Positions 45,101 to 60,100 of a stretch of DNA of 64,000 bases are shown in pieces; positions within the stretch are counted from its first letter, which is position 1, and each line of letters begins with the position of its first letter. This stretch comes from Streptomyces sp. NL15-2K (lineage in GTDB: Bacteria > Actinomycetota > Actinomycetes > Streptomycetales > Streptomycetaceae), in NCBI RefSeq assembly GCF_030551255.1, contig NZ_CP130630.1, positions 1,116,001-1,180,000 on the forward strand, read 5' to 3'. The notes beneath the pieces were generated by a model. It was not told the origin of the DNA. It worked only from the letters and a program-made list of their open reading frames with translations, and ran no database searches. Made by a program: the position numbers and the translations under genes.

Positions 45101-48100
45101 CCGGTCTTGCCTCGAACACCCACGCCCGGATGGGCAGTTCGGCCGAGAGGTCGAACGCGTACCGCATCGCCCGGCCCATGACATCGGCCACGGCCTCGGG
45201 CGCGACCTGGGCGACCTCCAACTCCCAGTCCAGGTCCTGCGGGTCGAGGATCTGCTGGTACGGCTCGCCGTCGGCGGTCGGGAACACCGTACGCAACGAC
45301 TCGTGCCGCGCGATCACGTCCAGGAACGCCTCTTCCAGCGCCGCGGCGTTCACACCGCTCACACGGATCGGCATCGGGATGTTGTACGTGAGGCTCGGGC
45401 CTTCGAGCTGGTCCAGGAACCAGAGCCGGCGCTGCGCGAACGACAGCGGCACCCGTTCCGGACGCGTCCATGCCCGCAGCGGCGTACGGGCCTCGCCCGC
45501 CGCCTCGGCCAACCGTGCAGCCAGCCCGGCCGGCGTCGGCGCCTCGAACAGCGTCCGGACCTCGACCTCGACCCCCAGCACCGCCCGAATCCGCGACACC
45601 AGCCGCACCGCCAGCAGCGAATGCCCACCCAGGTCGAAGAAGCTGTCGTCGACGCCGACCGCTTCCAGCCCGAGGACCTCGGCGAACGCCGCACACAGGA
45701 TCTCTTCCTGGGGTGTGGCCGGCGCTCGACCGTCACCGGTGACGTACTCGGGTGCGGGCAGGGCACGCCTGTCCAGCTTGCCGTTCGCGGTCAGCGGCAG
45801 CTCGGGCAGCGTGACGAAAGCGGCCGGGACCATGTACTCCGGAAGCCGACCCGCCAGGAAGTCACGCACACCACTGGTGTCCATTCCGGTGTCGCCGTCG
45901 GCCGGGACGACGTACGCGACAAGGCGCCGGTCGCCCTCGGTGTCCTCGCGGGCGACGACCGCGGCCCGCGCGATGTCCGGGTGCGTCAGCAGTACGGCTT
46001 CGATCTCGCCGGGTTCGACGCGGAAGCCGCGGATCTTGACCTGCTCGTCCACGCGGCCGAGGAACAGCAACTGCCCGTCCGGGGACCACCTCACCAGGTC
46101 GCCGGTGCGGTACATCCGGTCACCGCCGGTCCCGAAGGGGCAGGCCACGAAGCGCTCGCCGGTGAGCGACGGGCGGCCGACATAGCCGCGCGCGAGTGCG
46201 GCGCCGGCCACGTACAGCTCGCCGGGCACCCCGACCGGCACCGGCTGAAGCGCCTCGTCCAGCACGAACAGGCGGGTGTTGGCGATCGGCGTACCGATCG
46301 GCACCACGTCGTCGTGCGCAGACAGCTCGGCCGTGGCCACACCGATCGTGGTCTCCGTCGGGCCGTAATGGTTGAACACCCGCCGGCCCTCGGCAACAGC
46401 AGTCCGCACCAATTCCCGCGCCCAGCCGGCTGAGGCCGCCTCACCGCCAAGGACCAGGGACTGCCCCGGCAGCAACGGCTCCACACCCACCGCAGCCGTC
46501 AACGCCGCCAGATGCGACGGCACCACCTTGAACGCATCGATCCGCCGCTCGGCGAGGTAGCTTGCCACCGCTTCCGGATCGGTGACCGCCTCCTCGTCCA
46601 GCACATGCAACTGCCCGCCCGTGGCCAGGCTCGTGAACACCACCGTGTTCCCCAGGTCCGTCACCTGCGCCTGAAGAAGCGCATACCGCGCCCCCGGCAA
46701 CGACCACCCCAGCCGCACCGACACCGACGACACGTAGTTCGCCAGCGAACCGTGCGTAACCGCGACGCCCTTCGGCACACCCGTCGATCCGGAGGTGTAG
46801 ATCACATACGCCAGCCCCGCCGGGTCCAGCACCACCCCGGGCGCCGCCTCCGAGCAGCCCTCCAGGAACATGCCGGTCAGCGGATCGTCGATCGCCACCA
46901 TCCGCGCCCGCCCGACCGGCAGGTCATCAAGCGCGTCCTGCGTGCCCAGCACCAACTCTGCCCGGCTGTCGGCCAGCATGTACGCCACCCGCTCCGCCGG
47001 CAGCTCGGCATCGACCGGCAGATACGCCGCCCCGGCCTTCCACACCGCCAGGATCGCCGTGACCATCTCCGCCCCGCGCGGCAGGCACAGCCCGACAACC
47101 GACTCACAGCCCACACCCTGACCACGCAGATAGTTCGCAAGGCGATTCGCCGACGCGTCCAGTTGCGCGTACGACAACTCGACACCCTCGGCCACCACCG
47201 CAACCGCATCCGCCCGAACCTGCCGCTCGAACAGCTCCACGACCGAGGACGTCTCCCCCTCCACGGCCGTGTCGTTCCACCGTGCCAGCACCCGGTCCCG
47301 CTCATCGGCATCGAGCACATCCACCGCGCTCAACCGCACATCCGGAGCCTCGGTCACCGTGTTCAACACCCGTACGAACCAGTCGGCCATGCGACCGGCC
47401 GCGGGCGCGTCGAACAGGTCCGCCGCCACCGTCACCGCACCGCGCAGCCCCGCCGGACGCCCCTCGGCGTCGTACGTCTCACCGAGGGAGACCCACAGGT
47501 CGAACTTCACCAGGGCCGTGTCTCCCGTATCGAGCCCCGCGCCGCCTCCGCCGGTGCGGACACCGGGCATGTCCAGCGCCGCATCCCCCGTGGTCTGCAT
47601 CGTCAGCACCACCTGCGCCAACGGATGCCGCGCCATCGACCGAGACGGCGCCAGCTCCTCCACCAACCGCTCGAACGGCACATCCTGATGCGCAAGAGCC
47701 CCAAGGCTCGCCTCCCGCACCCTCCCCAACACAGCACGGAACTCCGGATCACCCGACAGATCCGTCCGGATCACCAACGTATTCAGGAAGAAACCGACCA
47801 GATCGTCCAGCGCCTCATCCGTACGACCCGCCACCGGCGAACCCACAGGAATGTCCGTCCCGGCCCCGACCCGCGACAGCGTCACCGCCAGCGCGGCCTG
47901 CAACACCATGAACACCGTCACACCCTCGGCACGGGCCAGTTCCGCCAGCCGCCCGTGCACCTCCGCCGGCACCCGCACCGGCACCCGATGCCCCTCATGA
48001 CTCGCCACCACCGGACGCGGCCGGTCCACCGGCAACGCCAACTCCTCAGGCGCACCAGCGAGCATCCCCCGCCAGTACTCCACCTGCCGCGACAGCAGGC

Positions 48101-51100
48101 TCTCCGGGTCCGACTCCTCCCCCAGCAACTCCCGCTGCCACAACGCATAATCCGCGTACTGCACCGGCAACGGCTCCCACACCGGACCCTCACCACGCAC
48201 CCGCGCCGCATACGCCGCCGACAGGTCCCGACTCAGCGGCCCCATCGACAAACCATCACCGGCGATGTGATGCATCACCACCACCAGCACCTGCTCCTGG
48301 CCGCCCGAACCCGCCACCTCGAACAGCCACACCCGGACCGGCAACTCCACCGACAGGTCGAAGGTGTACTGCATCGCCTGCCTCACGGCACTGCCGAGTT
48401 CTCCAGAGTCCACCTGGCTGACCTGCAGTTCCCAGTCCAGGTCTCGCGGGTCGAGGATGCGCTGGTACGGCTCTCCGTCCACCGCCGGGAACACCGTCCG
48501 CAACGACTCATGCCGGGCGATCACATCCCGGAACGCCTCCCCCAGCGCCGCGGCGTCCGCACCGTTCAGACGGATCGGCAGCGGGATGTTGTACGTCGGG
48601 CTCGGGCCCTCCAACTGCGCCAGGAACCACAGCCGGCGCTGCGCGAACGACAACGGCACCCGCTCCGGACGGGTCGGCGCCGCCCGCAGCGGCGTACGAA
48701 CCTGCCCCGCACCGTCCTCCGCCAGACGCCCCGCCAGCCCGGCCACCGTCGGCGCCTCGAACAGCGCCCGGACGCCGACCTCGACGCCCAGCAGCGCACG
48801 AATCCGCGACACCAGGCGCACCGCGAGCAGCGAATGCCCGCCCAGTGCGAAGAAGTTGTCGTCGACGCCGACGGAGTCCAGCCCCAGCACCTCCGCGAAG
48901 ACCGAGCACACGATCTCTTCCTGCACCGTGGCCGGGCCACGGCCCTCGCCCGCTGAGTACTCCGGTGCCGGCAGTGCTCGCCGGTCCAGCTTGCCGTTCG
49001 CCGTCAACGGCAGCTCGGGCAGCTCCACGACCGCGGCCGGGACCATGTATTCCGGCAGCCATCGCGCCACGAACTCGCGCAGGTCGCCGAGTTCGTCTCC
49101 GCCGTGCCGCGGCTCGACGTAGGCCACCAGTCGCCGGTCTCCGGGAGCGTCCTCTCGTACGACCGCCGCGGCCCGCAGTACCCCGGGATGGCGGAGCAGG
49201 GTGGCCTCGATCTCGCCCAGTTCGACGCGGAAGCCTCGGACCTTGACCTGCTCGTCCGCGCGGCCCAGGAAGACGAGCTGTCCGTCGTCCGTCCACCGGG
49301 CCCGGTCGCCGGTGCGGTACATGCGCGCACCGCCGGTCCCGTAGGGGCAGGCCACGAACCGCTCGGCCGTCAGCCCCGGCCGGCGGAGGTATCCGCGAGC
49401 CAGCCCGCTGCCGGCGATGTACAGCTCCCCGGCCACGCCCACCGGCACTGGCCGCAATCCGGCGTCCAGCACGTACACCCGGGTGTTGGCGATGGGGCGG
49501 CCGATCGGCGGCTCCCCCGTGTGCGCGGGGTCGATGGGTGTCGACGTGGACCAGATGGTGGTCTCCGTCGGCCCGTACACGTTCAGCAGCTCGGCGGCCG
49601 CCGGGGCCAGCGTGGCCGCCAGATCCGCGGGCAGTGCCTCGCCACCGACGAGGACGCGTATACCGGCCAGTTCCACCTGGCCACCGGCCAGCACCGAACG
49701 CCACAGGCTCGGCGTGGCCTGGATGACGCTCACCGCGGTGTCCACCACGGTACGGCCGAAGGCAGCCGGGTCGTAGAGGAGTTCCTTGGCGGCCAGCACC
49801 ACGGCGGCACCCTGGACAAGCGGCAGGAACAACTCAAGACCGGCGATGTCGAACCCGACCGTGGTCAGCGCCAGCAACCGGTCACCGGGCTCCAGGTCCA
49901 CCTGCTCCTGCATCCCGGCCAGCAGGTTCACCAGCGCCGACCTCGGGATCACCACGCCCTTGGGCCGCCCGGTGGAACCGGACGTGAAGATGACGTACAT
50001 CGGGTGCTCGGCCGACACCGGGGCCGGTCGATCCGCGTCCGTCACGTCGGACGCCGAGCACTCCGCTATCGCGGCCGCCGTACGCGGGTCGTCCACGACC
50101 ACCCTCGTCCCGGCCTCCGGTACCAGCCCGGCCACGCGCGTGGCGGTCACCACCGCGACCGGGGCGGTGTCGGCGATCATCGACTCCAGCCGCTCGGCCG
50201 GATAGTCCGTGTCCACCGGCAGGTACGCCGCACCCGACTTGGCCACCGCGAGCAACGCCACCAGCAGCTCCGCCGACCGCGGCAACGCCACGGCGACGAA
50301 CCGCTCGGGGCCCGCCCCGTGCCTGAGCAGCCACCGCGCCAGCCGGTTCGCCCGCGCGTTCAGCTCCCCGTACGACATCTCCGCGCCGTCGGCCAGCACC
50401 GCGACCGCGTCGGGCATCGTCGCCGCCCACCGTTCGAACTGCTCAGCCACGCTCAGAGCGGGCAGGGGCAGCGTGGTCGCGTTCCACCGGTCGAGCAGCA
50501 ACTCCCGTGCCTCGGTGTCGAGTACGTCCACCGCGCTCAGGAGGATGTCCGGGGTACTGGTCACGGCTGCCAGGACTCGGGTGAACCACTCCGCGATCCT
50601 GGTGGCCGTCGACGGTTCGAACAGGTCCACGGCGGCGGTCAACGAGCCCCGCAGCCCTGCCGGGCGGCCCTCGTCGTCGAGGATTTCGGACAAGGAGAGG
50701 TCGAGGTCGAACCTCGCGATGGACGCCGTTCCCGGGACTCCCCCGGCGTTCGCTGTGTTCGCTGCGTTCACGGCGTGCACCTCGGGCAGGTCGAGCACCG
50801 CGCGTTCGGTGTTCTCCATGCCCAGCAGCACCTGGAACAGCGGGTGGCGCGCCATCGACCGGGACGGCGCCAGCTCCTCCACCAGCCGCTCGAACGGCAC
50901 GTCCTGATGCGCCAGCGCGTCCAGGCTCACCTCCCGCACCCGCTCCAGCACCTGCCGGAACTCCGGATCATCCGACAGGTCCGTACGGATCACGAGGGTG
51001 TTGACGAACGACCCGACCAGGTCGTCCAGCGCCTCATCCGTCCGGCCCGCGATCGGAGATCCGATGGGGATGTCGGTACCGGCTCCGAGCCGCGACAGCG

Positions 51101-54100
51101 TCACCGCCAGCGCGGCCTGCAAGATCATGAACGTCGTCACGCCCTCGGCGCGTGCCAGGTCGACCATCCTCCGGTGCACCTCGACCGGCACCCGCAACGG
51201 AACCCGGTGCCCACGATGACCGGCCACCGCCGGCCTCGGCCGGTCCACCGGCAACGCCACCTCGTCCGGCGCACCGGCCAGCGCCTGCCGCCAGTACTCC
51301 ACCTGCCGCGACAGCAGGCTCTCCGGGTCGGACTCCTCGCCCAGCAACTCCCGCTGCCAGAGGGTGTAATCGGCGTACTGCACCGGCAGCGGCTCCCATA
51401 CCGGGGCCTCGCCCCGCAACCGTGCCGCATACGCAGTCGACAGATCCCGGCTCAGCGGAACCGTCGACCAGCCATCACCGGCGATGTGATGCACCACCAG
51501 CACCAACACCTGCTCGTCGCCGTCCGGGCCGGTCTGGAACAGCCACGCCCGGATCGGCACCTCGGCCGACAGGTCGAACGCGTACCGCATCGCCTGTCCC
51601 ACGGAATTGCCGAGTTCACCGGACTCGACCCGGCTGACCTGCAGTTCCCAGTCCAGATCGTGCGGGTCGAGGATGTGCTGGTACGGCTCGCCGTCCGCCG
51701 CCGGGAACACCGTCCGCAACGACTCGTGCCGGGCGATCACATCCCGGAACGCCTGCTCCAGCACCACGGCGTCCACACCGCTCAGCCCGATCCGCACCGG
51801 GATGTTGTACGTCGGGCTCGGGCCTTCGAGCTGGTCCAGGAACCACAGCCGGCGCTGCGCGAACGAAAGCGGCACCCGCTCGGGGCGCGCCCCGGACCGC
51901 AACGGCGTACGGGCCTCGCCCACGCCCTCGGCCAGCCGTGCCGCCAGACCGGCCACCGTCGGCGCCTCGAACAACGCCCGCAGCGGCAGCTCGACACCGA
52001 GCACGACACGGATGCGCGAAATCAACCGCACTGCGAGGAGGGAATGCCCACCGAGCTGGAAGAAGCTGTCGTCCACGCCGACGGACTCCAGCCCCAGCAC
52101 CTCCGCGAACACCGCGCAGAGGATCGCCTCCTGCACCGTGGCCGGGCCCCGGCCCTCGCCGGTGACGTACTCGGGCGCCGGCAGGGCCCGCCGGTCCAGC
52201 TTGCCGTTGGACGTCAGCGGCAACTCGGGGAGCGTGACGAAGGCAGCGGGGAGCATGTACTCGGGCAGCCGCGAGGCCAGCAACTCCCGCAGATCGTCGG
52301 GCACTTGGCCGACGGGAACGACATAGGCGACCAGCCGCTTGTCGCCCGGGGCGTCCGCACGGGCCACGACCGCCGCCTGGTGGACATCGGGGTGGGTGAG
52401 CAGCGCCGTCTCGATCTCGCCGGGCTCGATACGGAAGCCTCGGATCTTGACCTGCTCATCGGCCCGGCCGAGGAACAGCAGTTGCCCCTCGGCGGACCAC
52501 TTGACCAGGTCGCCCGTGCGGTACATCCGCTCCCCGCTCCTGCCGTACGGGCAGGCGATGAAGCGTTCACCGGTCAGTGACGGGCGGCCGACGTAGCCGC
52601 GTGCCACGCCGGCACCGGCGACGTACAACTCACCCGCCACTCCGACCGGCACCGGCTGAAGCGCCTCGTCCAGCACGTAGACGCGGGTGTTGGCGATCGG
52701 CGTACCGATCGACGGCTCATCACCGGGAGTGAGCGGTCCCGACATCGACGCACAAACCGTGATCTCCGTCGGACCATACGCATTGATCAGACGACGCCCG
52801 GGCGCCCACTGGTCGACCATCCCCGCATCCAGCGCCTCACCCGCGGACACGAGTGTGGTCACCGAGTCCAGGTCGGAATCGCCGAGAGTCCGCAGGACCG
52901 CCGGCGGCAGCGTCACATGCGTGACGTCATGGGCCGCCACCAGTTCCACCAGGCCGCCGCCCGGCAACACCTCGTCCGCCGACGCCACCACCAGCGCCGC
53001 GCCCGCGCACAACGTCACGAAGACTTCCGACACCGCCGCGTCAAAACCGACCGACGCGAACTGGAGCACCCGCGACCCCGGGTCCACGGCGAACCGCTCA
53101 CGCTGAGCAGCCACCAGATTCACCACACCGGCGTGCGCGACCGCCACACCCTTCGGCATACCCGTCGACCCGGACGTGTAGATCACATACGCCAGCCCCG
53201 CCGGATCGACCGCCACCTGCGGAACGGTCGTGGGATGAGCGTCCAAGAGCGCAGTCGTCGTCGGCTCGTCCAGGGCCACCACCAACGGCACCTGCCCAAG
53301 CGACGGATCATCCAGGGCGTCCTGGTTCCCGAGAACGAGCTGGGCTCCGCTGTCGGTCAGCATGAACGCCACTCGATCCGCCGGCAGCCGGGTATCGACC
53401 GGCAGGAATCCCGCCCCGGTCTTCAGCACGGCCAGAATCGCCGTCACCAGTTCGATGCCCCGCGGCAGGCACACGCCCACCACCGACTCACGACCCACAC
53501 CCATCTCGCGCAGGAAATGCGCCAGCCGATTCGACTGGGCGTCCAACTCCCCATAGCTCAACGTCACTTGGTCGTGAATCACCGCGATCGCGTCCGGATC
53601 GGCTGCCACCCGCCGCCGGAACAGCTCCACCACCGACGCACCCGCCACCACGCCCGTGGCTGTGTCATTCCATCCGTGGAGCAGCCGTTCACGCTCGTCG
53701 GCTCCGAGCACGTTCACCGTGCCCAGCGACATGTCCGGGCCGCCGTCCAGGGCTTCGGTGAGTGCGTCGACCACGTTCGCCGCCGCCGTGCACAGCAGTG
53801 CGCCCAGCGCACGCGGATCGAGCACGTCAACCGTCTGCACACTCAGACTCAGACCCCGCGTCCCGCGATCGTTGACCGAGACCGCCACCGGATAGTTGGT
53901 CCGCTCCTCCGCGAAGACCGTCCGTATCCCCGTCACCGGCCGCTGTCCCGTCGGGCTGTCCGAAGAGTCAGTGATGTGCCGGTAGTTGAACAGCGAGGTG
54001 AAGAGAGGCGCATCGCCCACGACACCACTGACCCGCTGCGCCACCGCCAACGGCGCATGCTCATGCTCCAGCAGCGCGGCCAACTGCTCCCGCATCCCCT

Positions 54101-57100
54101 CGACCGCCGCGCGCACCCCCACTCCACCGGTCAGCAGCCGCACGGGAAGCGTGTTGATGAACGGGCCCACCACACGGTCCGCACCCGCACCCGCGTTCAT
54201 CCGTCCCAACAGCACAGTGCCGAACACCACATCGTCCCGTCCGGACAGCACAGCCACCACCCGGGCCCACACCACATGCAGCACGGTCGCCGTACTGACT
54301 CCCAGTTCCCGCGCCACCCGCCGCAAGCCCTCGGTGACCTCGTCGGTGAGGTGCACGCCGGCCTCGATCACCCGGCTGCCGTCCCCGCGTACATCAAGGA
54401 GCCCGTACGGCGCGGTCGGCTCGGTCGCATCACCCAGCAACTCGGCGAAGAACCGCTCGTGCTCCTCCCTCGGCACCGCCCGCGTCTGCGCCACGAAGTT
54501 CCGGAACGGAAGCGCAGGCGCCAGCCGATCCGCCTCACCGGACAGCATGACCCTGAGTTCCTGGAGCAGGACGTCCATGCCCATGTGGTCCTGAAGCAGG
54601 TGATGCATCCGTACGACGGCCAGCCAGCGGCCCTCCGTCCGCTCGGCCACGTGCAGATCCATCAACGGCGCACGACCGAGATCCATCGCCAGGCCCGCCA
54701 GGGCGATCAGGGCCTCCACGGGCTCCGCGTGCCCGCCGTCGATCTCGTGCTCGACGACCGGTAGTTCCGCGTTCCGCCACACCACTTGGACCGGCTCCCG
54801 CAGCCCTTCCCACACCACACCCGTGCGGTAGATGTCGTGCCGGTCCACCACCTGCTGGAGCGCCTGCGCAAAGGTCTCCAGCCGGGAACGGGAGTCGAAC
54901 TCCACCACTCGCACCGTCACGTAAGTGTCGGCGCTTCCACTCGCCATGAGGTGGTGGAAGAGAAGGCCCTCCTGGAGCGGGGCCAGCGGATAGACGTCGG
55001 CCACGTTCGCCGCCCCGCCGTCGACCGTCCCGACCACCTGGTCGATCTCGGCCTGCGACAGGTCGACCAGCGGCAGCATGTCCGGGGTGATCCGCTCCGC
55101 ACCACCGGCCGGGATCAGGTTCTCCGGGACCTCCACCGACCCGACGCCGGCCGCACCCGCCAAACCGGCCGGCGTCGGCGCCTCGAACAACGCCCGCACC
55201 GACACCGACACACCCCGAGCCCGCAACCGCTCGACCAACGTCACCGCCAGCAGCGAATGCCCACCGAGCTGGAAGAAGTTGTCGTCGACCCCGACCCTCT
55301 CCACGCCCAGTACGTCGGCGAAGGTCGCGCACAGCAGCTCTTCCTGCACCGTGGCCGGGCCCCGGCCCGCACCAGTGGCGTACTCGGGCGCCGGCAGGGC
55401 CTTGCGGTCGAGCTTGCCGTTGGCCGTGAGCGGCAGCTCGGGCAGGACCACGACGGCAGCCGGGACCATGTACTCCGGAAGCCGCCCCCCAACCAGCGCC
55501 CGCAGCGCCTCGACCTCCAGGGTGTCGGCATGCTGGTCGGCCGGCACCACGTACGCCACCAACGCGTCCTCACGAACCACGACGGCGGCCTGGGCGACGT
55601 CCGGACGCGTCAGCAGTACGGCCTCGATCTCACCGGGCTCGACCCGGAAACCGCGCACCTTGACCTGCGTGTCCGCCCGCCCGGCGAACAGCAGTTGCCC
55701 ATCCAGAGTCCACTTGACCAGGTCCCCGGTCCGGTACATCCGCTCCCCACCAGAGCCGTACGGGCACGCCACAAACCGCTCACCCGTCAACGACGGACGA
55801 CGGACGTACCCCCGCGCCAGCCCGGCACCCGCCACATACAACTCACCCGTGACCCCGACCGGCACCGGCTGAAGTGCCTCGTCGAGAACGTACAGACGGG
55901 TATTGGCAATCGGCCGCCCGAACGGCACCGGACCCGAACGCCCCGCCTCCACCACCTCGGCCGCCACCATCACCGTCGCCTCGGTCGGCCCATAGGTGTT
56001 CACCAGCCGACGCCCCACCGACCAACGCCGCGCCGCCACCTCACTGATCGCCTCAGCACCCACCAACAGGGTCTCCACCTGCGCCAGATCCTCCGGCTCC
56101 AACACCCCCAGCAACGACGGCACCACACTCGCCGCCCGCACCCCCACCAACTCCCGCAACCTGCCCGGCTGCTCCCGCTGAGCATCACTGGCGACCCACA
56201 AAGTGGCACCGGACGACAACGCCACCGCCACATCCAGCACCGACGCGTCAAAACTGAACGACGCGAACTGCAACACCCCAACCCCCGGACCCGCACCCAT
56301 CACCGGACCGAACACGTCCACCAGATTCGCCAACGAGGAATGCGAGACGGCCACGCCCTTCGGCACACCCGTCGACCCCGACGTATAGATCACATACGCC
56401 AGATCACCCACCACACCCGGCGAGGCATCCGAAACGCCCGCCACCCCCGCGAGATCGTCCGAACCGATCACCACACCCACACCGGCATCAGCCAGCATGA
56501 ACTCCACCCGCTCAGCCGGCAGCCCAGCATCGACCGGCAGATAAGCCGCGCCGGCCTTCCACACCCCCACAATCCCGACGATCATCTCCGTGCCACGCGG
56601 CAAACGCAGACCCACCACCGACTCCCGGCCCACACCCCGCCCCCGCAGACAGTGAGCCAGACGGTTCGCCGCCGCATCCAACTCCCCATACGACAGCTCC
56701 ACACCATCAGCCACCACCGCCACCGCACCCGCATCAGCGGCAGCCCACTCCTCGAACAACTCCACCACCGACACACCCGCCACACCCGACGCCGTGTCAT
56801 TCCACCGCCGCAGAAGCAGGTCACGCTCGCCCGATCCGAGTACGTCAACCTCGCGCACCCGCACGTCAGGCACCGCAGTCACCGACTCCAGCACCCCGGC
56901 GAACCACCCCGCGATCCGCTCAGCACTCCCCGCCTCGAACAAGTCCGCCGACGCGATCAATCCGCCCCGAAGCCCAGCCGGACGGCCCTCCTCGTCGAAC
57001 ACCTCCGACAGCGACAGATCAAGGTCGAACCTCGACACCAGGAGCGAGCTGTCCAGCGGCGCGCTCCTGGCGTTCATGTCGGGGAGTTCCGACGTGGCGC

Positions 57101-60100
57101 GTTCGATGTTCTGCACGGTAAGCATCACCTGGAACAGCGGATGCCGCGCCAACGACCGCTCCGGAGCAAGCTCCTCCACCAACCGCTCGAACGGCACATC
57201 CTGATGCGCAAGAGCCCCAAGGCTCGCCTCCCGCACCCGCCCCAACACAGCACGGAACTCCGGATCACCCGACAGATCCGTCCGGATCACCAACGTATTG
57301 ACGAAGAAACCGACCAGATCATCCAACGCCTCATCCGTACGACCCGCCACCGCCGAACCCACCGGGATGTCCGTCCCCGCCCCCAGCCGCGACAGCGTCA
57401 CCGCCAACGCAGCCTGCACCACCATGAAGACCGTCACGCCCTCAGCACGCGCCAGCTCCACCAACCGCTGATGCACCTCCGCCGACACCCGCACCGGCAC
57501 GGCGTGACCGCGATGGCCGGCCACCGCCGGCCGCGGCCGGTCCACCGGCAACACCAACTCCTCAGGCGCACCGGCCAACACCCCACGCCAGTACTCAACC
57601 TGCGCCGACAGCAAGCTCTGCGGGTCAGACTCCTCCCCCAGCAACTCCCGCTGCCACAACGCGTAATCGGCATACTGCACCGGCAGCGGCTCGAACGTCG
57701 GCTCCTGCCCCCGCGACCTCGCCGCGTACGCGCGCGAGAAGTCACGCCGCAGGGCGCCGATCGACCAGCCGTCGCCGGCGATGTGATGCACCACGACAAC
57801 CAGAGCCCGCTCGTCCGGCCCGGTCTGGAACAGCCACGCCCGGATGGGCAGCTCCACCGACAGATCGAAGGCGTACCGCGACGCCTGCCGCACCGCGTCC
57901 GCCAGATCCTCGGGCGCCACGTCCGACACCTGGAGTGCCCAGTCCAGGTCGCGCTCGTCGAGGATGTGCTGGTACGGCTCTCCGTCCACGGCCGGGAACA
58001 CCGTCCGCAACGACTCGTGCCGCACGATCACGTCACGCAGCGCCGCGTCCAGCGCGGCGACATCCACCGCGCCGTTCAGCCGGATCGTCGTCGGCAGGTT
58101 GTAGAGCGCGTTCGGGCCCTCCAACTGCGCCAGGAACCACAGGCGCCGCTGGGCGAACGACAACGGCACCCGCTCCGGACGCGTCGCCGCGATCGCCAGC
58201 GCCGTACGGGCCTGGCCAGTGCCCCGCTCCGCGAGGCGCGCCGCCAAACCGCCGGGCGTCGGCGTCTCGAACAGCGCCCGTATCCCGACCTCCACACCCA
58301 GCACCGCGCGTATCCGCGAGATGAGCCTGACGGCCAGGAGGGAGTGCCCACCGAGCTGGAAGAAGTTGTCGTCGACTCCGACCCTCTCCATACCCAGGAC
58401 CTCGGCGAAGGTCGCGCACAGCAGCTCTTCCTGCACCGTCGCCGGACCCCGGCCCGTCCCAGTGGCGTACTCAGGAGCCGGCAACGCCCGCCGGTCCAGC
58501 TTTCCGTTGACCGTCAACGGGAGTTCCGGCAGGGTGACGAACGCCGTCGGAACCATGTACTCCGGGAGCCGCGACGCCACCAACTCCCGCAGCCCCTGGG
58601 CCTCCTGGCCAGCCGGCACGACGTATGCGATCAGCCGCTTCTCACCCGGGATGTCCTCGCGAGCCACGACGGCCGCCTGGTCAACGTCCGGATGCGTCAG
58701 CAGCACGGCCTCGATCTCACCGGGCTCGATCCGGAAGCCCCGCACCTTGACCTGCGTGTCCGCCCGCCCGGCGAACAGCAGTTGCCCATCCGGAGTCCAC
58801 TTGACCAGGTCCCCGGTCCGGTACATCCGCTCCCCACCGGAACCGTACGGGCACGCCACAAACCGCTCACCCGTCAACGACGGACGACGGATGTACCCGC
58901 GCGCGAGTCCCGCGCCGGCCACGTACAACTCACCCGTGACCCCGACCGGCACCGGCTCAAGCGCCTCATCCAGCACATACAGCCGACTATTGGCAATCGG
59001 CCGCCCGAACGGCACCGGACCCGAACGCCCCCCATCCACCGTCCCAATCGCCGTGATCACCGTCGACTCGGTCGGCCCATACGCATGCACCAACCGACGC
59101 CCCACCGACCACCTACGCGCCACCACCTCACCGACCGCCTCAGCCCCCACCACCATCGGCCCCACATGCGCCAGATCCTCAGGCTCCAACACCTCCAGCA
59201 ACGACGGCACCACACTCGCCGCCCGAACCCCCACCAACTCCCGCAACCTGCCCGGCTGCTCCCGCTGAGCATCACTGGCGACCCACAAAGCAGCACCGGA
59301 CGACAACGCCACCCCCACATCCAACACCGACGCGTCAAAACTGAACGACGCGAACTGCAACACCCCAACCCCCGGACCCGCACCCATCACCGGACCGAAC
59401 ACGTCCACCAGATTCGCCAGCGAGGAATGCGAGACGGCCACGCCCTTCGGCACACCCGTCGACCCCGACGTATAGATCACATACGCCAGATCACCCACCA
59501 CACCCGGCGCAGAGTCCGACGAGCCACCCGAACGATCCAGATCATCCGGACCGATCACCACACCCACACCGGCATCAGCCAGCATGAACTCCACCCGCTC
59601 AGCCGGCAGACCGGCGTCGACCGGCAGATAGGCCGCGCCGGCCTTCCACACCCCCACAATCCCGACGATCATCTCCGCGCCACGCGGCAGACACAGACCC
59701 ACCACCGACTCCCGGCCCACACCCCGACCCCGCAGCCAATTCGCCAGACGATTCGCCGCCGCATCCAACTCCCCATACGACAGCTCCACACCATCAGCCA
59801 CCACCGCCACCGCACCCGGATCAGCGGCAGCCCACTCCTCGAACAACTCCACCACCGACACACCCGCCACACCCGACGCCGTGTCATTCCACCGCCGCAA
59901 CAACACATCCCGCTCACCGGCATCCAGCACGCCCACGGAGCGCAGGGCAACGTCCGGACCGCCGATCAGTGTGTCAGCCAGCGCGTCGAGCAGGTTCTCC
60001 AGCGTGGTGTGCAGCAGTCGGCAGACCGCGGTCGCGTCGATCGAGGTGACGGCCTCCACGCTGAAGCCAAGGTTGTCCGGGCCGACGTCGTTGACCGACA

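Noticed and set aside
45500-51914. Calcium-binding Asp-X-Asp-Gly motif in the predicted peptide
   Set aside because: The module order in view is Gly-Asp-Tyr-Asp, so the glycine is on the wrong side for the canonical motif.
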